A stretch of 64,000 nt of DNA from Alistipes sp. Its GTDB lineage: Bacteria > Bacteroidota > Bacteroidia > Bacteroidales > Rikenellaceae. Under the pieces are notes generated by a model that was not told where the DNA came from, did not search any database, and worked only from the letters and a program-made list of their open reading frames with translations. Below are positions 27,545-36,528 of this stretch, piece by piece. Every line of letters starts with the position of its first letter. Position 1 is the stretch's first letter. Location of the stretch: NCBI GenBank assembly GCA_017937125.1, contig JAGBEH010000007.1:389655-453654 (forward strand), in the 5' to 3' direction. A program made the translations under genes and the position numbers.

Positions 27545-27685
27545 TGCGGACGTTCGTTTCGGCGTCGGTGACGACGGAATGTCAGGATTTTGCGGCATAG
27601 GTGCTCGGCACTGTCGATCAGTGCAACGGGACCGCTTTGGGGAGTGCCTCCGATTCGGATGTTTTATGCAAAAATCAAACAAAAG

Positions 27686-27716
27686 TTGCATATGAATTTT
27701 TAATTACATATTTTTG
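27686..27716 (+). promoter_or_regulatory. promoter of module B
   Basis: TTG at 27686-27688 and TATTTTTG at 27709-27716 with a 20-base spacer, matching the Bacteroidota consensus. Predicted start about 27723, giving a leader of about 83 bases before the gene at 27806. Confidence 0.65.
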
Positions 27717-27805
27717 TTGATAATAATTTACGTATTTGCCATTTATTATATCCGACATAAATGTAAGAAACATCCTAATCAATCAACCAATCAAAACCAA
27801 TCGGA

Positions 27806-30800
27806 ATGAAAAAATTTTACTGTTTGCTGGGTTGTGTTTGTCTGGCGGTCTCCCTTGTCTCGTGCAAGGAAGATGCACCGGTAGAACCCGATCCATCGGA
27901 TGGGGTTGGCGGGCGGACGGTGCTGACGGCTGTCGTCGAGCATCTCGAAATTACCCCCCCCCAATCGGGTGATTCGGCCTCTCAATCTGTTGCAGATGAG
28001 GGCAGTGATTCATCCGATGACGGGCATCGTGTTTGGACCAAGGCCGACAAGATCGGCGTTTTCGGTTCGCAGGGCGGTGCCAATGCCAAGTACACGCTCT
28101 ATAATGAGAGCGACGGCGAGGCTTCGGGCAAGTTTTACGGACCCGAAGTGCGCGGAGATGTCTATGCATACTATCCGTATGCCGAAAATGTTACGATGGA
28201 CGGCTCGAAGGTCGCGCTCGGATTTCCGGCGGAGCAGACCTATGATGCCGATGTCGTAAAGCAGTTTCGGGAGAATACGGAGTTGTTCATAGCCAAATCG
28301 ACGGACGGGAATCTGGAGTTCCTCCATCCGCTCGGTTGCCTCGGCGTAGGCATCAAAGGCGGCATTTCCGTGAAGTCGGTTACCTTGTCGAGCGGTTCGC
28401 ATCCGTTGGCAGGTACCATAGGTCTCGATTTCGCTGACGATTTCGAGGCGTCGTCCGTTACGGGGTCGCTGCGCAGCGTCAAACTGGTGCTCGAACAGCC
28501 CGTTACCGTCGATATGGAGGTGCCGACGGTATTCTATCTGATGATTCCTCCCGCCGTTTACGACGATTTGACTGTGTCGGTGGAGACTGCAGACGGCTCG
28601 TTCAGCAAATCCGTCGTCGGCGAGTTCGTTGTCGAGCGCATATCTATGCTCGATATAGAACAGTCGGTGGGTAATACGACCGTTGTCGCCGAATTCGATG
28701 CGTTGGAGCTCGACGGGCAGTCGGACAACGGCGCGCGTGTCTGGAAAGACAATGCCGTATTCGGCATTTTCTCCGACGATATCGTGAATTCGCAATATAC
28801 GATTATGTCGGGCGAGGCCGGAAAATCTTCGGCGACGTTTGTCGGCGTGGAGTCGGATGGCGATATAATAGCCTATTATCCTTATACGCCGAATGCCGTG
28901 CTCAAGGATGATATTCTTACATTGCCTGTCGCGTCTACTCAGACCTACAATGCCGACCTGCTGTCGCATTTCAAGGAAAATACGCCTTTTATGGTGGCTG
29001 CGGCCGCTCCCGAAGAGAAGATCGTATTCAAGTATCTGTCGGGCGTACTCGGCATTAAGGTCAAGGCCGACTGCAATGTCAAATCGGTAGTCGTGACCCG
29101 CAAGTCGGGCGGGCTTTCGGGCAATTTCAATGTCGATACTTCCGCCGATCTGGCTATGAGCCCGTCGGCAACGGGTTCGCGCAATATGATTACGCTGAAT
29201 TGCGGCGACGGCGTCGCCACTACGACAGCAGACCCGACGGTATTCTATGTGCTCGTTCCTCCCGCCGTTTACGACGACCTTTCGGTGAAGGTAACGACGA
29301 CTTCGGGAGATACGTTGTTCGCGACGATCGACCGCCCGTGCGATATTCCCCGTCTGTCCGTAACCGATCTGGGCAAGGATGTGGCGTATATCACCGTCTC
29401 GGTAGACATCGACCCCGAGGCTGCTGCCAATAAGGGCGGCAAGTGCGAATGGGCCGCCGATGACGAGATCATAGTTTACGACTCGGCGTCCTCGTCCGTC
29501 AAGAAAGCTACGCTGCTTTCCGGTGCAGGAACGGCAAACGGCGTCTTCAAGGTATCCAACAGCTCCGTGGAGGATGTTTATGAATGGGTCGCATATGCAC
29601 CGTCGGTGGCCTTCCTTAATGAAGCGCTCTCTTTCGCATCGCAGTATTCCGCGACGATACGCGGCGGTGAAGGTTCTTACGGTACGGGTATGACACCGCT
29701 GTTCGCCCGTAATAACGGCTCTGGATTCCGCGCCAAGAGTATGATGGGATGTATGGCCGTGCGTGTCAAGGGCAATGTTACCGTCACGGGCATTACCGTG
29801 AAGAACGGTTCGCTCAACATCGCATCCGACAATAAGGTGCAGGTAGAGCTGGCGTCGGCCGATACCGCCGTGCCCGTAACGACACTCGCATCCGCTTCGT
29901 TCCAGACCACATATATTTATCTGTCGTCCGAAGAAGGGGTGCCCGTTTCATCGTCCGACTATACTACTTTCTATGTGAATGTCCCTGCGGGCATCGACTG
30001 GAATGCGTTGCAAATCGGTGTCGTGACCACCGAAGGCTCTTTCGTCAAGACCGTAAGCGCGTGCGACGCCGTCAATGCCAATGCCGCGCCCGTAACGGTT
30101 GCGGAGATCGATTTCGATGCTGTCAGGACTGCTGCCGCGACGGCTATCGACCTGTCTGCGAACGGACACTATGCCAACAGCTATATAGTCGAACCCAATG
30201 GCCTTTCGCGTTATTATTCATTCGACCTCAAGCACGTGGACGGTACGGATACCGCCAATCCGCGTGTTCCGGGTCGTTTCGTATATTCGCAAATGGTGTG
30301 GGCTACCGCCTACGATCTGGTTTACGACCTCTGGTTCGACAGCGCAGCGGGCAAGATATGCTTCAAATACGACGGACAACGGAGGGGCAATGCCAAAATC
30401 GCCGTTACCGATGCGAAATACGATATAGGTTGGGTGTACCACATCTGGTGCACCGACAAACCAAAGGATATTCACGTCCATAACAATCTCACGATGAATG
30501 ACGGTCAGGGCGTGCATTATTATTGGATGGACCGCAATATCGGCGCTACGTATGCTCCGTTTACCAAGAGCGAGTGCGTCAATATTTCGGCTGAAAATGC
30601 CGTCGCCGCCTGCGGTTTCCAGTTCCAGTTCGGCAATTTGAACGGATACCCCGGAGTCGAGTCCATCTCCGCCGCGACCAAAAACGAAGGGTCCAACTTC
30701 GCGAATCGCAAGAATTACGTGATTTACGGTTTTTCGCAATATGTACAGTCCGCGTTCAAGGTATCGACCGTGCTGAAATCTTCGGCCGACGATGCTATGC

Positions 30801-31351
30801 GCTATCCGAACTATGTCTATGCCGAGAAGGGCCGATGGCTGACCTCGAACATAGAGTGCAACGGATACAAGACTACGGATGCCGCCTGCCTGTGGTGGAC
30901 GACCAACAACGAGCCTCTGAAAATCGACAAGAAGTCCAAATACGACCCGTGTCCTTACGGGTATGTGATTCCCAACCAGTCGATGCTCTATCACGCAGTC
31001 GAGCGCATCAACGGTACGGCTACCAAAAGAACGTTCACGGGTGTTTCGTCAGGCGTGGACGGTGTCTGGTACGGAGCTTATTCCGAGGATAACGACGGCA
31101 ACTATTGGTGGTTCCCTGCGTCGGGATACGGTGCGGCGAAACTCGGAAATGCGGGAGCGAGCACGTATATGTACGGCTCGCGCAACGGCAGTTCCAATCC
31201 GGTATCGCTCGATATTCCCGCTTATTGCGTTATGAGCATCAAGGAAAGCTGTCAGCCCGGTTGGAGTACTATGAACAATGTTGCGGCGGGGTCGTATGTT
31301 CCTACCAGCGGAGGTTACTCCATAAGATGCATACGCCATATTCAGGAGTGA
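27806..31351 (+). CDS. giant fimbrillin-like lipoprotein with three tandem domains and FISUMP-like C-terminus
   Basis: A 1181-residue lipoprotein (LVSC, Cys20). Three fimbrillin-like (Mfa/FimB-type) repeats are visible: about 75-290 (RVWTKADKIGVFG, YAYYPYAENV, EQTYDADVVKQF), about 300-525 (RVWKDNAVFGIFS, AYYPYTPNA, TQTYNADLL) and about 540-770 (CEWAADDEIIVYD). A C-terminal domain (about 785-1181) contains YWMDRNIGATYAP, YDPCPYGYVIP and ends RCIRHIQE, as in FISUMP-like modules. A C9 run at 27954-27962 encodes Thr50-Pro51-Pro52. Likely a surface adhesin or tip-like protein; fibre formation is not shown. The paralog at 31376 follows directly. Confidence 0.8.
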   Translation: MKKFYCLLGCVCLAVSLVSCKEDAPVEPDPSDGVGGRTVLTAVVEHLEITPPQSGDSASQSVADEGSDSSDDGHRVWTKADKIGVFGSQGGANAKYTLYNESDGEASGKFYGPEVRGDVYAYYPYAENVTMDGSKVALGFPAEQTYDADVVKQFRENTELFIAKSTDGNLEFLHPLGCLGVGIKGGISVKSVTLSSGSHPLAGTIGLDFADDFEASSVTGSLRSVKLVLEQPVTVDMEVPTVFYLMIPPAVYDDLTVSVETADGSFSKSVVGEFVVERISMLDIEQSVGNTTVVAEFDALELDGQSDNGARVWKDNAVFGIFSDDIVNSQYTIMSGEAGKSSATFVGVESDGDIIAYYPYTPNAVLKDDILTLPVASTQTYNADLLSHFKENTPFMVAAAAPEEKIVFKYLSGVLGIKVKADCNVKSVVVTRKSGGLSGNFNVDTSADLAMSPSATGSRNMITLNCGDGVATTTADPTVFYVLVPPAVYDDLSVKVTTTSGDTLFATIDRPCDIPRLSVTDLGKDVAYITVSVDIDPEAAANKGGKCEWAADDEIIVYDSASSSVKKATLLSGAGTANGVFKVSNSSVEDVYEWVAYAPSVAFLNEALSFASQYSATIRGGEGSYGTGMTPLFARNNGSGFRAKSMMGCMAVRVKGNVTVTGITVKNGSLNIASDNKVQVELASADTAVPVTTLASASFQTTYIYLSSEEGVPVSSSDYTTFYVNVPAGIDWNALQIGVVTTEGSFVKTVSACDAVNANAAPVTVAEIDFDAVRTAAATAIDLSANGHYANSYIVEPNGLSRYYSFDLKHVDGTDTANPRVPGRFVYSQMVWATAYDLVYDLWFDSAAGKICFKYDGQRRGNAKIAVTDAKYDIGWVYHIWCTDKPKDIHVHNNLTMNDGQGVHYYWMDRNIGATYAPFTKSECVNISAENAVAACGFQFQFGNLNGYPGVESISAATKNEGSNFANRKNYVIYGFSQYVQSAFKVSTVLKSSADDAMRYPNYVYAEKGRWLTSNIECNGYKTTDAACLWWTTNNEPLKIDKKSKYDPCPYGYVIPNQSMLYHAVERINGTATKRTFTGVSSGVDGVWYGAYSEDNDGNYWWFPASGYGAAKLGNAGASTYMYGSRNGSSNPVSLDIPAYCVMSIKESCQPGWSTMNNVAAGSYVPTSGGYSIRCIRHIQE
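27954..27962 (+). repeat. C9 homopolymer inside the fimbrillin-like gene
   Basis: Nine C at codons 50-53. The gene is in frame as given; gain or loss of one C would shift the frame at about residue 52 of 1181. Confidence 0.92.
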
Positions 31352-31375
31352 TGAAACCATAAATCGAAATCAGAG

Positions 31376-34300
31376 ATGAAAAATATATTTTATTCAATCG
31401 GCCTGGCCGTTTTGAGTCTGACGGCGGTATGCTGTTCCGACGACAAGACGGACGATCCGAAGGTCGTTCCGACAGTGGACGGCATAACGATGTTGTCGGC
31501 CCGCGTCGAGGCGCTCGCTATCGACGATAACGGTACGACCCGTTCCGAGGCGCAGCCGCGCGTGTGGGATGCCGATGCGCGTGTCGGCGTGTTCGGCTCG
31601 GAACTCGGCGATAACACGGAGTATAAACTTTTCAGCAGCTACGGAGGCGCCGAAGAAGGTGTATTTTACGGCGATGAGGTGCAGGGTGTGCTCCATATAT
31701 ACTATCCTTATAATGAAGATTGCGTACGCGACGGCTCGAAGATCGTCGTTGCGCTTCCCGAATCGCAGAAATACGACGCCGATTTCGGCATACAGCTGTC
31801 GGCATACAAGCCCGCAATGGTGGCTGCCGCTACGACGAGTGCGGTGGAGTTCCGCTATGTTGTCGGTGCGATAGGCGTGCAGGTTCAGGGCGGTTCCGTG
31901 GTTAAGCGTATCACCGTGCAGAGCGGCAAATCGGCTCTTGCGGGCGATATATCCGTTGATTTCGCACGTAATTTCGAAGTCGGTGCCGTGGAGACGTCTG
32001 CCAAAGAGATAGTCCTCGATTGCGGCGACGGCGCTGCGACATCCGTCAGCCGACCCACGACATTCTTCATACTCGTTCCCGCCGGAACTTACGACGACCT
32101 GACGGTTACGGTCGAAACCGACGGCGACGAATTTTCCAAAACCCTCGACGGTGCGTTTACGGTCAATCGGCTGACGGCTGTCGATACGTCCAACCCGATG
32201 GGCAATGCCACGATAGTCGCCGAGTTCGACGTGCTGGAAATCGCGGGACAAAGCTACGATGCGCAGACGTGGCCTGCGGGTGCCGTATTAGGAGTCTTCG
32301 GTGACGGGCTCGACAATGCGAAGTATGTCATCGCCGAAGAAGAGATCGGAAAGAAAGCGGCCGTATTTGCAGGCAAGGAATTGAGCGGCGAGGCTTGGGC
32401 GTACTATCCCTGGTCCAATCTCGCCAAGAAGCAGGGCGACGTGATGACAGTCTTCATCTCATCGGAGCAGACTTACGATAAGGACATTATGAAGCAGTTC
32501 GCTGAGAATGCACCGTTTATGCTTGCGAAAGTAGCCGACGGCGAAAACATCAGATTCAAGTATCTGAACGGCGCCCTCGGAATTCGCGTCAAGGCCGACT
32601 GTCGGATTGCCCGCATAGATATAACCGCGGAGGACGGCGTTGCGCTTTCGGGTATGGTGAATGTCGATCTCGCCGACGATTATGCCGTGACAGCTACCGA
32701 AGGGTCGAAGAACACTTTGACGCTGAATTGCGGCGAGGAAGGCATCGTAGCGACATACGACGAGCCTACGACGTTGTTCGTTATGCTGCCTGCGGGAACA
32801 TACGACAATTTGGCCGTTTCGGTAACCTCGGTAGACGGTTCGGTGGTGCGCGATGTCATTCGCAATCCGGTAGAGGTGCGGCGTCTCGAATTTAACGAAT
32901 CGGCCGACGATATCTCGTATTCGGTGATAGACGTGTCGCTCGAACAGGTCTCAATAGCCGTGAAGAAGAGTTGGTCGGAGTCGGATGCCGTCATATTCTA
33001 CGATGCTGACAATCACGATGTTTCGGTCGGTAGCATATTCCGCGGCATCGGCGTGGGAAGCGCTAAAGCCACATTTACCACTCCGAGCGAGAACGTTTAC
33101 GGCGTATATCTGCCTTCGGCGGATCCTAAGGACATTTCGGTAAAAGAGAACGTGGTTTCGTTCGCTTTGCCCGCCGTGCAGGCTTACGACGCTTCGGGAG
33201 CGATTGCGGCTATGCCTATGGCAGGTAAGGTCAAAGACGGCGTAGTGGAGCTTAAGAACCTGTGCAGCGTGATTTCCCTGAACCTGTCGGGCGATGTCTC
33301 GGTAAGCAAAATCGTCGTCAAGAGCGCGTCCAAGAAACTGTCGGGAACTTGCAATGTGGATATGTCTTACGAGGAAGCGCCTGCTGCCGTTATGGCATCT
33401 TCGGCTTCCGACAACGTGACGGTAGACTGCGGCGAAGGCTTCGATCTCGGCGCGGGTGCACGCAAAGTCAATGTCGTATTGCCTCCCGCAACCTATGGCG
33501 ATGACGATCTGCGCATAGATGTATATACGAATCTGGGCGTTTATCGCGATATGCGTACTGCCTGCGTGCTCGAAAGGGCCGCAATGTCGGATGCGGCGGT
33601 GGCCGTTCCGCAGCCCGTGGACCTTACCGCCGGCAATGCGTTTGCCAACTGCTTCATACTCGAAGAACGCGGCTGGTACAGTTTTGCCGCCAAAACACGC
33701 GGAGGTTATACGTCGGTAGGTTCGGAAAATATGCTCAATGCCAATACTGCGGCTTACGTATTGTTCGAACTCAATTCCGAGATGGTGTCGGGCGCTACCT
33801 ACCTGCCCGAACGGGAAATCATAACTTTCAACTATGACGGCAGCATCGGCAATGCGGGTATCTGTATAGCCGATTCGAAAGACAATATCCAGTGGACGTG
33901 GACATTGTGGTGCCCGGGCGAGGAGGTTAAAGAGATCTCGATGGGCGAATACAAGTTCCTCGACCGCAATATCGGTGCGGGTCTGATACCGAAAAGCGCG
34001 GCAGAAGCGAAAGGCTGGAGCGATTTGCAGTTCCTGCGCGCGGCGGGTATGATCTTCGAGATGGGACGCCCGACGCCTTTCCCCGGTGCCGACCGTTTCG
34101 AGGAGGAGGTGTTTGCCACACGTATGGGGCAGGCATCCAATACCGCATCCACGAAGTATCGTTTCCCGAGTGCAGGCAAGCTCACCAACGGACAGAAATT
34201 CCAGTGCGGTGTCGGCAAGGTGGTCGCAACGTCCGATCTCGGTGTGAAGGATCCTTTGTATTATTTCATATTGAAGAATGTCTCTCCCGATCCGCAGCGT

Positions 34301-34747
34301 TATTGGAGCAATGATTTCAAACTGGACACGAGTGCCGATTCTTATCCGTGGAATTACAGCATCGCTGCGCATATGCAGTACGATCCGTGCCCTGCGGGTT
34401 ATAAACTGCCCTCGGTCGCCGTTATGAAAGGTGCATTGTCCGCTTATACGTGGTCGAATGTCGTATCTGCCGATATGACGCATCCCGACGGTCTGTACTC
34501 CGAGACGGACGGAGAGTTCCGTTATATCCCCGGCGGCGGTTATCGTCAGGGATACGGTCTGTTCTTACCGTTCAAAGGCGCGAGCGGCAGTACCAAACAT
34601 ACCAGTTGTCATTTCCTCTGTTCGACTTTGTCCAACGGTGCCGACGATCATAACCGTGCCTACATCGGCGTTACGGGATCTCACAGTACAGGGTCTTCGA
34701 AATGGGAGACTGGCAACGGTGCACAGGTAAGATGCGTCAAGGAATAA
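31376..34747 (+). CDS. giant fimbrillin-like lipoprotein, paralog
   Basis: A 1123-residue lipoprotein (lipobox Cys19 or Cys20) with the same layout as its upstream neighbour: repeat 1 from about 62 (RVWDADARVGVFG, IYYPYNEDC, SQKYDADFG), repeat 2 from about 298 (WPAGAVLGVFGDG, AYYPWSNLA, EQTYDKDIM), repeat 3 from about 525 (KKSWSESDAVIFYD), and a C-terminal domain with FLDRNIGAGLIP, YDPCPAGYKLP and the ending RCVKE. It has no long C run at the corresponding place. The 24-base gap shows cotranscription and a local gene duplication. Surface attachment or ligand binding inferred. Confidence 0.8.
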   Translation: MKNIFYSIGLAVLSLTAVCCSDDKTDDPKVVPTVDGITMLSARVEALAIDDNGTTRSEAQPRVWDADARVGVFGSELGDNTEYKLFSSYGGAEEGVFYGDEVQGVLHIYYPYNEDCVRDGSKIVVALPESQKYDADFGIQLSAYKPAMVAAATTSAVEFRYVVGAIGVQVQGGSVVKRITVQSGKSALAGDISVDFARNFEVGAVETSAKEIVLDCGDGAATSVSRPTTFFILVPAGTYDDLTVTVETDGDEFSKTLDGAFTVNRLTAVDTSNPMGNATIVAEFDVLEIAGQSYDAQTWPAGAVLGVFGDGLDNAKYVIAEEEIGKKAAVFAGKELSGEAWAYYPWSNLAKKQGDVMTVFISSEQTYDKDIMKQFAENAPFMLAKVADGENIRFKYLNGALGIRVKADCRIARIDITAEDGVALSGMVNVDLADDYAVTATEGSKNTLTLNCGEEGIVATYDEPTTLFVMLPAGTYDNLAVSVTSVDGSVVRDVIRNPVEVRRLEFNESADDISYSVIDVSLEQVSIAVKKSWSESDAVIFYDADNHDVSVGSIFRGIGVGSAKATFTTPSENVYGVYLPSADPKDISVKENVVSFALPAVQAYDASGAIAAMPMAGKVKDGVVELKNLCSVISLNLSGDVSVSKIVVKSASKKLSGTCNVDMSYEEAPAAVMASSASDNVTVDCGEGFDLGAGARKVNVVLPPATYGDDDLRIDVYTNLGVYRDMRTACVLERAAMSDAAVAVPQPVDLTAGNAFANCFILEERGWYSFAAKTRGGYTSVGSENMLNANTAAYVLFELNSEMVSGATYLPEREIITFNYDGSIGNAGICIADSKDNIQWTWTLWCPGEEVKEISMGEYKFLDRNIGAGLIPKSAAEAKGWSDLQFLRAAGMIFEMGRPTPFPGADRFEEEVFATRMGQASNTASTKYRFPSAGKLTNGQKFQCGVGKVVATSDLGVKDPLYYFILKNVSPDPQRYWSNDFKLDTSADSYPWNYSIAAHMQYDPCPAGYKLPSVAVMKGALSAYTWSNVVSADMTHPDGLYSETDGEFRYIPGGGYRQGYGLFLPFKGASGSTKHTSCHFLCSTLSNGADDHNRAYIGVTGSHSTGSSKWETGNGAQVRCVKE

Positions 34748-34776
34748 ATTGTAACGAAGAAAACAGAAATAAAACT

Positions 34777-35484
34777 ATGAAAAAATATATATACCTGACT
34801 CTTGCCGCCTTACTTTCGACGGGACTGTTGTCCTGCACGAAGGAGGAGACCGTCGTCGAAACGCAAAATACGGTGGAAGAGATAACGGTAACGGCGGATG
34901 AAGGCCAAAAATCCGTACTGGTGCGTACTTCGGGCCGATGGAATGTCGCGATAGAAGATGCCGATGCCGACTGGATCTCGCTGGTCGGCTCGACCTCGGG
35001 AGCAGGCGAGGGTGCTTTTACGTTCGCTTACGACGCCAACAGACCTACTTCCGTTTCGCGCGGATTGCGCCGTGCGGCGCACGTGGTGGTGACTACGGGC
35101 GATATGTTCACATCGAAAACCATTGTCGTGAAACAGGCAGGTGTCGCGCCGACGCTGTTCTTCCGTCAGGAACTCGTCGAACTGACATCCGATGCGCAGG
35201 AGGTGTGCCGTCTGCCGCTCGATTCGAACCTTTCGTACAAGGATGCGGAGTCTTTCCGCTTCGGCGTCGTTTCGCCGCAGGGAACCGACTGGCTTTCGAA
35301 CTTCGGAGTGAGCAAAGACCTCTCGTCGATAACCTTCTCCTGCACGGAAAATACTACGGGACAGGCGCGCGTGGCGTCCGTATCGGTTAATTACGTGGAT
35401 GCGTGGGGGCAGATATTGGTGTCTACGTGCGGCGTTCAACAGGGTGTTCCCGCAACAGACGAAGGAGAGCCCGATGTCGAATAA
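34777..35484 (+). CDS. BACON-domain lipoprotein
   Basis: A 235-residue lipoprotein (LLSC, Cys20). Residues about 35-120 form a BACON-type beta-sandwich (TSGRWNVAIEDADADWISLVG ending TIVVKQAG), and a second beta domain follows (about 125-225). The ATG at 34777 begins the signal peptide; an open frame upstream overlaps the previous gene and is rejected. It occupies in module B the position that the lipoprotein at 13764 has in module A. BACON domains usually bind carbohydrate or mucin or act as spacers. Confidence 0.75.
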   Translation: MKKYIYLTLAALLSTGLLSCTKEETVVETQNTVEEITVTADEGQKSVLVRTSGRWNVAIEDADADWISLVGSTSGAGEGAFTFAYDANRPTSVSRGLRRAAHVVVTTGDMFTSKTIVVKQAGVAPTLFFRQELVELTSDAQEVCRLPLDSNLSYKDAESFRFGVVSPQGTDWLSNFGVSKDLSSITFSCTENTTGQARVASVSVNYVDAWGQILVSTCGVQQGVPATDEGEPDVE

Positions 35485-35507
35485 CCCATAATGAAAAACG
35501 TATAACT

Positions 35508-36500
35508 ATGAAAAACATATATTTATCGATAAAAGGCGCCGTTCTGTGCTCGGCGGTCGCAGCGATGTTTTTGGCTGCGGGTTGCGAGAAGACCGAGTAC
35601 AAGTACGTTTCGGGGGATACGCCTCTCGACGTCGAGTACGACAACAAGGTCTCTTCGGAGAAGATTCGCCTTATAAGCTTCAATATTCAGAACGGAATGT
35701 GGGCCGACCAGCGAAACGGTTACGACAATTTCGTGAAATGGGTTGCCGAATACGATCCCGACATTTGTTGCTTTCAGGAGGCATCGTCGATATATACGGA
35801 CGATGCGTCGGCAAGTGCGAGCAGAAACAAACGTTATCTGCCGTATAAATACCAGAATTTCGTTCCTTCTACCACTCTCGATGAGGAGCCGACGGGATGG
35901 ATTGAACTGGCTGCCCGCTGGGGTCACGAGTATGTGGTCCTCGGTGCGCATCAGGATAATTTCCCCGTGGTATTCACGTCGAAATTCCCGATAGAGTGCG
36001 TACAGAAACTCAACGGTACGGAACTTTCCCACGGCGGCGTACACGTGAAAATCAAGGGAATCAACCTTATCGGTTTGCATCTTTGGCCGCAAAAGTACGC
36101 CAAGGGCGAGGCTACGACGGGAACGGGCGGAAACGCCTATCGTCTGAGCGAGATACAGACTATGCTGAGCCGCACCATCAATAACAGTGAATACTACACC
36201 GAGAAGAGGTGGCTGATGATGGGCGATTTCAACTCGGGATTCACGTCGGCCGTGACGAAGGAGATGAATGCCAATTCGTTCTCGGACATACTCGTCGAAA
36301 ATCACAATTACGGCGGTTCGCGCATCGACTACATCTATGCGACGGACGAAATGTTGCGTTACGTGGTCCGCTCGGAGATAATAAGGGACGGGTTCGCCCA
36401 TTCCGAGCAGTTGCCCGGATATGACGGACAAACCTGGTGGAAATATTCGGATCACTATCCGTTGATGGTCGATTTCGAGATATTTGCCGAAGAGGAATAG
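35508..36500 (+). CDS. EEP-family lipoprotein (module B)
   Basis: A 330-residue lipoprotein (LAAGC, Cys26) made of one EEP domain: NIQNGMW, CFQEAS (metal Glu), GLHLWPQKYA, GDFNSGF, SRIDYIY and SDHYPL. It is the module B counterpart of the gene at 12738 and of the fused domain at 10196. The ATG at 35508 starts the signal peptide; the longer open frame overlaps the previous gene. The next gene, susC, begins 28 bases later. Likely a surface phosphodiesterase/nuclease. Confidence 0.87.
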   Translation: MKNIYLSIKGAVLCSAVAAMFLAAGCEKTEYKYVSGDTPLDVEYDNKVSSEKIRLISFNIQNGMWADQRNGYDNFVKWVAEYDPDICCFQEASSIYTDDASASASRNKRYLPYKYQNFVPSTTLDEEPTGWIELAARWGHEYVVLGAHQDNFPVVFTSKFPIECVQKLNGTELSHGGVHVKIKGINLIGLHLWPQKYAKGEATTGTGGNAYRLSEIQTMLSRTINNSEYYTEKRWLMMGDFNSGFTSAVTKEMNANSFSDILVENHNYGGSRIDYIYATDEMLRYVVRSEIIRDGFAHSEQLPGYDGQTWWKYSDHYPLMVDFEIFAEEE

Positions 36501-36528
36501 TTAATCAGCAATAAAATCCTATAAGTAA

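Larger units (their letters stand above)
27486..27805 (+). other. intergenic gap between modules A and B
   Basis: A 320-base stretch with no supported gene. It contains the module A terminator (27510-27544), an AT-rich segment, a good promoter (27686-27716) and an A/C-rich leader with repeated CAATC words before the fimbrillin-like gene. Confidence 0.8.

Noticed and set aside
27545-27560. GGACGTTCGT near the module B promoter, compared with Mpi inversion sites
   Set aside because: Only one copy with a mismatch; no inverted partner between it and the gene.
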